35,876 nt of DNA from Burkholderiales bacterium. Lineage in GTDB: Bacteria; Pseudomonadota; Gammaproteobacteria; Burkholderiales; Burkholderiaceae. Where the stretch lies: NCBI GenBank assembly GCA_947447845.1, contig CANFNO010000001.1, positions 1-35,876 of the forward strand, read 5' to 3'. This document shows, in pieces, positions 17,023 through 25,035 of the stretch; the stretch's first letter is position 1; each line of letters opens with the position of its first letter. The translations under genes were made by a program, and so were the position numbers. Under the pieces are notes generated by a model. The model worked only from the letters and a program-made list of their open reading frames with translations, ran no database searches and was not told the DNA's origin.

Positions 17023-19406
17023 GTGTGGTTCAAGAAAATGCCGGAGCCGATTGGCCTGTAGTAGCCCATCTGGAGCAGTTTGACCAGAACTCCGGATCAC
17101 TTATAGAGCGGCTGCTATTTAACAACCGCATCTGGATTGTTGCGGTATGCGCGTTGCTGACGTTGATGCTCGGGTTCAGTGCGCGTCAATTAACTCTGAA
17201 CGCCAGCTTCGAACGCATGATTCCAGCCGGACACGAGTTCGTACGTAACTATTTGGAACATCGTGAAGATCTGGCAGGTGTTGGAAACACCCTGCGCATC
17301 GCAGTACATAACCCAAACGGTTCGATCTACGACGCTGGCTATCAGAAGACTTTACGTCAACTCAATGACGAGATATTTCTGGTTCCTGGAGTGGATAGGC
17401 CTTTCATGAAGTCGCTCTGGACTGCCAATACTCGTTGGTTGGGTGTAACAGAGGAAGGGCTGGACGGCGGCCCTGTAATTCCTGATTCTTATGATGGATC
17501 CGAGACAGCCTTGCAGGACCTGCGTGCCAATGTGGAACGATCGGGTGAAATCGGCCGACTTGTCGCACCCGATTTGCAATCCAGCTTGTTGATCGTCCCG
17601 CTCTTAGCGCGAACCAGCGACGGAGAGGCGCTGGATTACCGCGCCTTGTCGCATCGGCTGGAAGAGCTACGCACGAAGTATGAGACCGACAAAGTAAAGA
17701 TTCACATTACCGGCTTCGCCAAGATAGCGGGTGATCTGATTGACGGCATCACAGCCATGGCGGGCTACTTCGTGTTGGCGCTCATCTTGTGCACGGCGGC
17801 GCTTTATGCCTATACACGATGCGTGCGTAGCACCCTGGTCGTCATGGCCTGTTCACTGGTGGCAGTGCTGTGGACACTGGGCCTCTTGAGGATGCTTGGA
17901 TATGTGCTCGACCCCTACACGGTGCTGGTGCCCTTTCTGGTCTTCTCCATCGGCATGAGCCACGGCTGCCAGAAGATGAATGGTATCGCTGCGGATGTGG
18001 CGCGTGGCACCCATAAAGTGGTGTCAGCGCGCTATACCTTCCGGCGCCTGTTCATGGCCGGGTTGACGGCATTGATGGCCGATGTGTTGGGCTTTGCCGT
18101 ATTGACGGTGATAGACATCCAAATCATTCGCGATCTGGCCATGACGGCCTGCATCGGCATGGGTGCGCTGATCTTCACCAATCTGATCCTGCTGCCGATT
18201 CTGCTGTCCTACACCGGGGTCAATGCCAGCACGCGGGAAGACGGCCCGCTGATTCAAGCCCTCTGGCGTGTGCTGGTGCGCTGCACACAGACGCGCGCAG
18301 CACGCGCCATCGTGTGGACATCGGTCGTGCTCTCCGTGCTGGGTTTGCTGGGGAGCCAGCACCTGACAGTCGGCGACATAGACCCCGGTGCGCCCGAACT
18401 GCGTGCTGAATCGCGCTACAACCGCGACAACGCCTTCATGGTCAGCAGCTTTCCGGCCAGCAGCGACTTGTTGGTGGTGATGGTCCAGACACCCAAGTTC
18501 TTGTGCACGCGCTACGACAACCTGGTGATGGTGGACGCATTGGAGTGGAAGCTGCAACAGTTGTCCGGCGTTGAGTCGACCAGCTCATTTGCGGGGCTTG
18601 CAAAGCGCGCGGCCGTGGGCATGAACGAGGGCAACCCGCGCTGGTATGAGATACCGCGCAACCAGGAAACGCTCAACTCCATCACCACGCGCGCACCGAG
18701 GGAGATGTTCAACCAGTCGTGCGACCTTCTGGCCGTGTATGTCTATCTCAGCGACCACAAGGCCCAGACGCTTGACCGTGTATTGCAGGCCACCCAGGAT
18801 TTCGCGCGTGAAAACGACCAGGGAGAGACGCGGGTCCTCCTGGCTGGTGGCAGCGCAGGCATCGAGGCGGCCACCAACATTGTCGTAAAGCGCTCCAACT
18901 GGATCATGACCCTGCTGGTGTACCTGAGCGTCACGGTGCTTGCTTGGCTTACCTTCCGCTCGTGGCGAGCCACCCTGTGTGCCGTGTTGCCCCTGATGCT
19001 GACCACGGTGGTGATTGAAGCCCTGATGGCAGCACTGGGCATAGGCTTGAAAGTCGCCACACTGCCGGTCGTGGCACTGGGTGTGGGCATCGGCGTTGAC
19101 TATTCGCTGTATGTGCTCAGTGTCACGCTGGCAGCACTGCGCCAGGGCTACAGCCTTGACCAAGCATACGGCAAGGCGCTGCACTTCACGGGCCGCGTGG
19201 TCGTGCTCACCGGCATGACCCTGGCAGCGGCGGTCGGGGTATGGGTCTTCTCTCCCATTCGCTTTCAGGCGGATATGGGTTTGTTGCTGGCCTTCATGTT
19301 CTTGCTGAACATGCTGGGTGCGCTGATCCTGCTTCCTGCACTGGCGCATTGGCTGCTGGCACCCATGGCCCGAACATCCTCCAATTTTTCTCACCGTAAC
19401 TCCTAG
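17019..19406 (+). CDS. RND-superfamily permease (MMPL/SSD type)
   Basis: A 795-residue inner-membrane protein with the RND layout in two halves: a first membrane helix (IWIVAVCALLTLMLGFSA), a large periplasmic loop, a bundle of five or so helices around residues 245-400, then a second helix, loop and bundle. Helix VALGVGIGVDYSLYVLSVTL holds the conserved acidic residue expected in the proton relay. At this length it belongs with the single-chain hydrophobe exporters of the MMPL/HpnN kind, not with the ~1050-residue tripartite AcrB kind. It is coupled by ATGA to the YCF48-like gene. Likely role: proton-driven movement of a hydrophobic compound with the three preceding proteins. Confidence 0.9.
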   Translation: MSVVQENAGADWPVVAHLEQFDQNSGSLIERLLFNNRIWIVAVCALLTLMLGFSARQLTLNASFERMIPAGHEFVRNYLEHREDLAGVGNTLRIAVHNPNGSIYDAGYQKTLRQLNDEIFLVPGVDRPFMKSLWTANTRWLGVTEEGLDGGPVIPDSYDGSETALQDLRANVERSGEIGRLVAPDLQSSLLIVPLLARTSDGEALDYRALSHRLEELRTKYETDKVKIHITGFAKIAGDLIDGITAMAGYFVLALILCTAALYAYTRCVRSTLVVMACSLVAVLWTLGLLRMLGYVLDPYTVLVPFLVFSIGMSHGCQKMNGIAADVARGTHKVVSARYTFRRLFMAGLTALMADVLGFAVLTVIDIQIIRDLAMTACIGMGALIFTNLILLPILLSYTGVNASTREDGPLIQALWRVLVRCTQTRAARAIVWTSVVLSVLGLLGSQHLTVGDIDPGAPELRAESRYNRDNAFMVSSFPASSDLLVVMVQTPKFLCTRYDNLVMVDALEWKLQQLSGVESTSSFAGLAKRAAVGMNEGNPRWYEIPRNQETLNSITTRAPREMFNQSCDLLAVYVYLSDHKAQTLDRVLQATQDFARENDQGETRVLLAGGSAGIEAATNIVVKRSNWIMTLLVYLSVTVLAWLTFRSWRATLCAVLPLMLTTVVIEALMAALGIGLKVATLPVVALGVGIGVDYSLYVLSVTLAALRQGYSLDQAYGKALHFTGRVVVLTGMTLAAAVGVWVFSPIRFQADMGLLLAFMFLLNMLGALILLPALAHWLLAPMARTSSNFSHRNS

Positions 19407-19421
19407 CATTGAAAGATATTC

Positions 19422-20114
19422 ATGACAATACAACAAGCCCTGCATGTAGAGAGCGCTGCACTGGTACTGATTGACCACCAGAAGGGCATCATCGACTGGG
19501 TGCAGTCCATCGACAACCGGCTGCTTAAGCAGAACACCAAGGTTATTGCTAAGACGGCCCATTCGCTGGGCATTCCTACGGTGCTTACAACCAGTCTGGA
19601 GGATGGTGCCAATGGCGACCTGATCAAGGGAGTTACGGATAGCTTTGCGGGACATACGCGCGTGCAGCGTCAGGGCATCGTCAATGCCTGGGATGACCCG
19701 AGGTTTGTAGCCGAGGTGCAAAAGACAGGACGCAAGATTCTGATCATGGCAGGCGTTACCACCGACGTGTGTCTGATCTTCCCGGTATTGAGTGCCATCG
19801 CGGCGGGCTACATGGTTTATGTGTTGGCCGATGCATCCGGCTCCATCACCAAGATGTCCGATGACCTGGCCTTGGACCGTATGGCCAGGGCCGGTGCGGT
19901 GATCACAAGCACGCAGACGGTGGTTGCAGAGCTGACCCATGACTGGACCGGGGACTACGGGCAGAAGGTGGTTGGGGTATTGCTCAAAGACTTCTTGCCT
20001 TTCCATCTGATGCGGCTGCCGTTGTTGCGGCGCCTGCGAATGATTGTTGACTTCATCTTCAACGGCAAACGGTATGAAGCGGAATTTCGAAAGAAGCCTT
20101 CCGAGCGCAAATGA
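19422..20114 (+). CDS. YcaC-like isochorismatase-family hydrolase
   Basis: A 230-residue cysteine hydrolase. The triad-type residues are in place: Asp18 (VLIDHQKG), Arg83 (VQRQGIVNAWDD) as in E. coli YcaC, and Cys117 (GVTTDVCLIF). It has a C-terminal extension of about 40 residues beyond YcaC (from LLKDFLPFHLMRLPLL) that is basic and amphipathic and could touch membrane. The gene begins 15 bases after the RND stop with a weak ribosome binding site. Amide or ester hydrolysis of an aromatic side group is possible; the substrate is unknown. Confidence 0.85.
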   Translation: MTIQQALHVESAALVLIDHQKGIIDWVQSIDNRLLKQNTKVIAKTAHSLGIPTVLTTSLEDGANGDLIKGVTDSFAGHTRVQRQGIVNAWDDPRFVAEVQKTGRKILIMAGVTTDVCLIFPVLSAIAAGYMVYVLADASGSITKMSDDLALDRMARAGAVITSTQTVVAELTHDWTGDYGQKVVGVLLKDFLPFHLMRLPLLRRLRMIVDFIFNGKRYEAEFRKKPSERK

Positions 20115-20235
20115 ACGGATCAGCCGCCGCATCAGCCACGGGCATAGCCGAAATCAAAATTGGTGATTGGTGTTTGCGTGCATCGAAAGATATTCTCATT
20201 GTTCCAATCCATATAGAAAGCAGGAGCAAATTTCC

Positions 20236-21327
20236 ATGGGACAAGTTTTAGGTCTGGGTGTATCCCACTATCCCCCATTGAGTGGACGCGATGAAGACAT
20301 GGCCAACCCGCATCGGGGACGTATGCATGATCCGGACATCCCCGCATCGGCAAAAGATCCATCCACCTGGCCACCTTTCATGCAGCAGGAGTGGGCCGAT
20401 CCCATTGCGGCAGCTCAGGCACACCGGGCCGCAATGCGCGTGGGCTTGGGAAAAGTGCAGAAGGCCCTGGCTGATTTCAAACCCGACTTCGTTCTGATCT
20501 GGGGTGACGACCAGTACGAGAACTTCAAGGAAGATGTCGTACCGGCGTTTACCGTATTGGCGTATGAAGATATGAAGGTCTATCCGTGGAAGCACGCCAG
20601 CGAGTCATCGCTGATGGCAGCGGACATCACCAATGAATGGGGTGGCGGGCGTCCCAACGAGTGGGGCGAGCGTGGCGATACGGAGCGCATCCTGCGCGGC
20701 CATCCCGAGGCCGCCAAGCACCTGGCTAACAAATTGCTGGAGGCCGAGTTCGATGTGGCATATGCGTACAAGCCATTGCACCATCCGGGCCTGGCCCATG
20801 CCTTTTTGAATGCCGTGCTGTACATCGACTATGACCGCACGGGGTTCCCCTGGCCGGTGGTCGCGATGCCCATCAATTGCTACGGTCGTAGTGTGATCAG
20901 CTACCGCGGCTTTGTCAGCCGATGGTCCGACCGGGGTCGTCCGGCGGATCCCCCGTCGCCATCGCCCAAGCGTTGCTTTGATATGGGCGCAGCGGTGGGC
21001 AAGATTTTGCGTGACAGTCCCTGGCGCGTTGCGGTCATCGCATCGTCGAGTTGGTCGCATGCCTTCCTGGTGGACAAGTTCTATCGCCTGCAGCCTGATG
21101 TGGACTCTGACCGGCGTCTGTACCAGGCCATGCTTGAAGGTGACTACGAGTACTGGAGGAATTACAAGCTGGACCAGATCGAGGAGTCCGGGCAACAGGA
21201 GGTGCTCAACTGGTTCAGCTTGCTGGGAGCCATGAGCGCGCTCGACGCCAAGCTGGAATGGTCCGACTTTGTGGAAACCCGCATCCTGAACTCCAGCAAG
21301 GTGGCGGCAATCTTCTCCCCCGCTTGA
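20236..21327 (+). CDS. LigB-type (class III) extradiol dioxygenase homologue
   Basis: A 363-residue protein of the LigB superfamily, aligned by eye with protocatechuate 4,5-dioxygenase beta. His11 (GVSHYPPL) matches the first iron ligand; LHHPGLAHAF (181-190) matches the region of the catalytic His; PSPSPKRCFDMGAAV and SSWSHAFL follow the family core. The segment that carries the second iron His in LigB (NDH) is here GDDQYENF (90-97), and the third ligand region PDVDSDRR has Asp where LigB has Glu. It may be a subfamily with altered metal binding. The start at 20236 has AGGAG 9 bases upstream; the longer frame to 20167 lacks one. Probable role: opening of a catecholic ring, if metal is bound. 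Confidence 0.75.
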   Translation: MGQVLGLGVSHYPPLSGRDEDMANPHRGRMHDPDIPASAKDPSTWPPFMQQEWADPIAAAQAHRAAMRVGLGKVQKALADFKPDFVLIWGDDQYENFKEDVVPAFTVLAYEDMKVYPWKHASESSLMAADITNEWGGGRPNEWGERGDTERILRGHPEAAKHLANKLLEAEFDVAYAYKPLHHPGLAHAFLNAVLYIDYDRTGFPWPVVAMPINCYGRSVISYRGFVSRWSDRGRPADPPSPSPKRCFDMGAAVGKILRDSPWRVAVIASSSWSHAFLVDKFYRLQPDVDSDRRLYQAMLEGDYEYWRNYKLDQIEESGQQEVLNWFSLLGAMSALDAKLEWSDFVETRILNSSKVAAIFSPA

Positions 21328-21393
21328 GGCGGTGCGTGACCGCGCGCTCCCAAACCCACATCCCATTGCAAACCCTATCCGGAATTCCACAAG

Positions 21394-22329
21394 ATGAACT
21401 ACCGACTCATTAGCTACAGCACCGCGAGCCTGCTTGCGGTGGCTGGACTCTTGGTGAACCAACGCGTGCACCGTGTGTCTGCTTTGTCAGGCTTGTCCAG
21501 CTATGACACGATGCAAGATCTGCTCAACGACTGGACTCAGACCAAACCGCTGCTCGACGCGGCGGCACAAGATCTGTCAAAGGACTTTGAGACAGGCATG
21601 GCACTGGCAGATGTCAGCCTGCTTGCACCCGTGCCACGCCCGGGAGCTGTGTTTTGTGCAGGCGCGAACTATGCAGACCATATCGAGGAGATGCGCGGTG
21701 TTGCCAAGATGCCCAGCACACTGACCACACAGGAAATTGTGGGTGATGCACCCTGGCATTTCCTGAAGACCCCCCAAAGCAGCGTGGTCGGGCCGGGCAA
21801 CCGCGTCAGCATGCCCGAGGGCGCAAAGATGTTTGACTGGGAAATTGAACTGGTGGCCGTGATAGGCGTTTCTGCCCGCAACGTATCGGTGGAACATGCG
21901 CTTGAACACGTGGCCGGATACACCATTGGCAACGACCTGTCGGTGCGTGACAAGGGCACGCGCCATGCCGTTCACGCGTCTGTGCCCTTTCGCTGGGACT
22001 GGATCGGGCACAAGTGTTTTGATGGATCCTTTCCGTGCGGGCCGTGCATCACCCCGGTTGACCAGATTCCCGAGCCACAAAATTTGAATCTGAAGCTGTG
22101 GGTCAACGACAAGCTGATGCAGGACTCCAACACGAAGAGAATGATCTTCAATATTGCCCAGCAGATTGCGCATCTCTCCAAACATCTCACCTTGCATCCA
22201 GGTGATCTGATCGCCACGGGCACACCCGCTGGTGTAGGTGCCGGGCGTGGCATATCGCTGGCTCCCGGCGATCAGCTGCGCCTGGAGATTGAGCACATAG
22301 GGGAGTTGCAACATTCGATTGCGGCATAG
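21394..22329 (+). CDS. FAH-family hydrolase/isomerase
   Basis: A 311-residue fumarylacetoacetate-hydrolase-family protein. A small N-terminal domain (YRLISY ... AGLLVNQRVHRVSAL) precedes the catalytic fold with FCAGANYADHIEEM, the metal-binding acids in DWEIELVAVIG and GNDLSVRDK, and the family end motif GDLIATGTPAGVG. Members hydrolyse or isomerise acylpyruvates and related ring-fission products, so a role after the adjacent LigB-like dioxygenase is plausible. It follows that gene by 66 bases. It is distinct from the second FAH gene at 28844. The exact reaction is not fixed. Confidence 0.85.
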   Translation: MNYRLISYSTASLLAVAGLLVNQRVHRVSALSGLSSYDTMQDLLNDWTQTKPLLDAAAQDLSKDFETGMALADVSLLAPVPRPGAVFCAGANYADHIEEMRGVAKMPSTLTTQEIVGDAPWHFLKTPQSSVVGPGNRVSMPEGAKMFDWEIELVAVIGVSARNVSVEHALEHVAGYTIGNDLSVRDKGTRHAVHASVPFRWDWIGHKCFDGSFPCGPCITPVDQIPEPQNLNLKLWVNDKLMQDSNTKRMIFNIAQQIAHLSKHLTLHPGDLIATGTPAGVGAGRGISLAPGDQLRLEIEHIGELQHSIAA

Positions 22330-22460
22330 CCACTGCTCACCCACAAGACGCCATGCACAGGAACATCCCCATGCAAAGGAGCATGCGTTTGTCTGCAATT
22401 AGCCAGCACGTGGCGCCCAAATCAACACAAGTTCATGAAACTACAACGCCAGGAAAGAAT

Positions 22461-22958
22461 ATGAATACATCTGTAGAACACCAAGCCGCCGGAAGGATGG
22501 CAAAAATTGGGGCTTGCCTGTTTTTCCTGTGGGCTGTGCTGCATATCTGGGTCGGCTATGAGGGTGTGCAACAGTACCTCATCAGCGGCACACAGGGGCA
22601 ATGGAATATGGTCATCGGTGGCGTAAAGGCGTCACGGGATGCATTCCAGCACAGCACCGATGCTCTGACGGCGTATGCCCATGGGCAACTGCTGGTCAAC
22701 TTCTGTGTGGATGTGGGCGGCTACGGCGTGCTCGGTCTCGTGGTTGGATGGCTGATATGGGCGCGTGCTTCCTGGACCGGCTACTTTCTGGGCGCCTTTG
22801 TCATTGGAATCTGCGACCTTGCCTTTCTGTTCTCGCTGGTGACCTCAGGCGTAATCGAAATGAACGCAGGCAGCATAGGCGGCCCCATCATTTGGTTCCT
22901 GGCCATCGCCATCACGCCATTCGGCATGCCGCCCCTGCGCGCGGTACAGGTGCGGTAA
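22461..22958 (+). CDS. Small four-helix membrane protein
   Basis: A 165-residue integral membrane protein with four predicted helices (IGACLFFLWAVLHIWVGY, LLVNFCVDVGGYGVLGLVVG, GYFLGAFVIGICDLAFLFSL, GGPIIWFLAIAITPFGM). AGGA lies 6 bases before the ATG at 22461; an upstream extension to 22353 has no family character. Its stop overlaps the pirin start (TAATG). I do not recognise a named family, though similar proteins occur in catabolic and dehydrogenase clusters. Function unknown; a substrate permeation or redox-support role would fit the neighbours. Confidence 0.75.
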   Translation: MNTSVEHQAAGRMAKIGACLFFLWAVLHIWVGYEGVQQYLISGTQGQWNMVIGGVKASRDAFQHSTDALTAYAHGQLLVNFCVDVGGYGVLGLVVGWLIWARASWTGYFLGAFVIGICDLAFLFSLVTSGVIEMNAGSIGGPIIWFLAIAITPFGMPPLRAVQVR

Positions 22959-23791
22959 TGGCCTCGGAAATGCATCAAGATCGCTCCATCGTGCTACGCA
23001 CCTCGGGGACGCGCCACGGACCCATTACCCGGCTGGTGAGCCCCAATGACATCGGGTCGTTGATCAAGCCATTCGTGTTTTTGGACTATGTGAACGCACC
23101 GGGTGGGCAAGGCCCGAAGTTCGGATTCCACCCCCATTCAGGTATCGCCACGCTGACCTACCCCCTGACCTTCGATATCGAGCATGAATTGTCCACCGGG
23201 CAGGTGGATCATCTCGCCCGTGGTGGTCTCGAATGGGTAGTGGCCGGAAGCGGTGTCTGGCACCGCGCCCAAGCCTTGAACGGCGACAGCCTACGGGGTT
23301 TCCAAATCTGGTTTGCCTTGCCACCTTCCCATGAGGCGGCTCCCGCCTCCACACAGTTTGTTGCGTCGGCAGACGTGCCGCAATCGGGGCCGGTGACGGT
23401 GCTGTTAGGGGCTTTTGATGGTGCTTCCAGCAGCATCAGCGCCCCCCTTGATGTCAACTATCTGTGGGTGCAACTCAAGGCCGGAGATGTCTGGACCTAC
23501 TGCCCGCCCACAAAACACCAGGTGGCGTGGGTGTTCGCCCAAACTGGAACGCTGGAAATTCTGGGTGAAAAACTCGTGGGCGAACTCGCGGTGTTCTCAG
23601 AAGGCAATGGCCACCTGCGTTTCCGTGCGCAGGACAACTGTGCCTTTCTGCTCGGCACGGCGGCCAAGCATGCGCACGGGCTGGTATTGGGCAATTATTC
23701 TGTGCACACAAGTGAAGCGGCATTGACAACGGGCGAGCGGCGCATTGCCGAGATCGGCGAAGAGCTTCAACGCAACGGGCGGCTTGCGTGA
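22958..23791 (+). CDS. Pirin-family protein
   Basis: A 277-residue bicupin of the pirin family: N-terminal SGTRHGPITRLVSP, the metal motif FGFHPHSGIATLTY (His58, His60), and GLEWVVAGSGVWHRAQ with His102. In pirins with a bound metal the residue two after that His is Glu; here it is Ala104, so one ligand is lost. Some pirins open flavonol rings (quercetinase), others act as regulators. The ATG overlaps the membrane-protein stop; a second ATG four codons on is an alternative. The frame extends upstream to 22601 only as overlap. Function in the cluster is unknown. Confidence 0.85.
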   Translation: MASEMHQDRSIVLRTSGTRHGPITRLVSPNDIGSLIKPFVFLDYVNAPGGQGPKFGFHPHSGIATLTYPLTFDIEHELSTGQVDHLARGGLEWVVAGSGVWHRAQALNGDSLRGFQIWFALPPSHEAAPASTQFVASADVPQSGPVTVLLGAFDGASSSISAPLDVNYLWVQLKAGDVWTYCPPTKHQVAWVFAQTGTLEILGEKLVGELAVFSEGNGHLRFRAQDNCAFLLGTAAKHAHGLVLGNYSVHTSEAALTTGERRIAEIGEELQRNGRLA

Positions 23792-23821
23792 TGCCCTCCA
23801 TGCAGCATAGGGCCTGACACC

Positions 23822-24856
23822 ATGTACCAGCACATTCTTGTACCCATTGATGATTCCGAACTGTCGATGGACGTGGTGGGAAATGCATCGGCACTGGCCA
23901 AAAGTGTGGGGGCACGCATCACCTTTTTTCATGTTGTGGCCGACCATGCGGGATCGCTGCTCGGTGATGCGGAGGTACTGCGAGCGCTGTCCCCGCAGGA
24001 CCATGCCTACGGCGTGACCGGAAAGGCGCGGGAGTTGCTCTCCAAGGCGCAAGCTGCAGCCCGCGCGGCCGGTGTGGTGGGCGAGTCCCTGCAGGTAGTC
24101 AGCAACCGGCCCGCCCAGGCCATCATGGACGCAGCCCGGCACTTGCAGTGCGATCTGATTTTCATGGCATCGCATGGGCGTCGCAGCCGCCTGGGGATGG
24201 CCTTGGCTTCGACCACGCTGGGTGTGCTGATGTCGGCCGACATGCCGGTGCTGGTCTCCTCCATGGGTACGGTCAAGGCTTCCGTGCGTGCGATCGGAAT
24301 CATTCGGGACGAGCATCGATCGATTGCCGCTGTTCTGCATGCCTGGATGCACGCGCTGGCTGCCGCCTGCGCACAGGGCAGTGCTGCAGACCCGGTGCTC
24401 ATGAAAGCTATGCTGCGCTATGTGCAGGCTTTTCCTCTGGCACTACACCACCCAAAGGAAGACGAATATGTGTTCAAGCGCTTGCGCGAGCGCACCCGAG
24501 AGCTCGATGCAGACCTGGACGAGTTGTCTTCACAGCACCTGCGGGACCACGCGTTTGTCGACGGCCTGTCACAAAGAGTCAATGCCCTTACCAGCGCGAC
24601 GGGAGACGCCGCTGTGGAGGCCACGGCTGACCTGCATGCTGCTGTCACCACCTATGCGTCATTCCTGTGGGAGCACATGGGCAGGGAAGAGAACGTGGTA
24701 TTGCCTGCAGCAGGGCGCCACCTCACCGATGCAGATTGGGAGGGGATTGAAGCCGCATTTTCCGAGAACAAGGATCCGCGATTCAGCGGCGATGTCCAAA
24801 GGGAATACAGACAACTCTTCTCCCGCATAGTCAACGAGGCCCAGGGCTGGAAGTAG
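23822..24856 (+). CDS. Universal stress protein-hemerythrin fusion
   Basis: A 344-residue two-domain protein. Residues 1-146 form a UspA domain (YQHILVPIDDSELS, then IFMASHGRRSRLGM and MPVLVSS); the usual ATP-binding G-x2-G-x9-G-S/T is only partly kept. Residues 158-325 form an HHE hemerythrin domain with His165, HHPKEDE (209-215), HLRDH (239-243) and HMGREE (285-290), enough for a di-iron site that could bind O2, NO or iron. There is no membrane segment, so it is probably cytoplasmic. It lies 30 bases after pirin. Likely a sensor or protective protein for oxygen-dependent ring cleavage (inference). Confidence 0.88.
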   Translation: MYQHILVPIDDSELSMDVVGNASALAKSVGARITFFHVVADHAGSLLGDAEVLRALSPQDHAYGVTGKARELLSKAQAAARAAGVVGESLQVVSNRPAQAIMDAARHLQCDLIFMASHGRRSRLGMALASTTLGVLMSADMPVLVSSMGTVKASVRAIGIIRDEHRSIAAVLHAWMHALAAACAQGSAADPVLMKAMLRYVQAFPLALHHPKEDEYVFKRLRERTRELDADLDELSSQHLRDHAFVDGLSQRVNALTSATGDAAVEATADLHAAVTTYASFLWEHMGREENVVLPAAGRHLTDADWEGIEAAFSENKDPRFSGDVQREYRQLFSRIVNEAQGWK

Positions 24857-25035
24857 TGCCTATGAACGCAAGACATTCAACAACATGGGGAGCACATGCA
24901 TGCCTATAACAATTTCAATTGAAGCCTTGTGGCGAAGGGTCTCCCCATACCACTGGGCCGCATTGTTTGAAACATCGGATCCTACAGAAGGTCCTGCCGC
25001 GCGTCCGGGTTTTTTACATCAACGGAAGAGCCAAC

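Noticed and set aside
18585..20132. 515-codon open frame on the minus strand
   Set aside because: It lies antisense to the RND permease and YcaC-like genes, is rich in His, Gln and Arg, and has no domain pattern; it is a shadow of high-GC coding sequence.
24885..24948. Inverted repeat ATGGGGAG / CTCCCCAT
   Set aside because: Arms are 48 bases apart with no T run; too loose for a terminator and likely chance.
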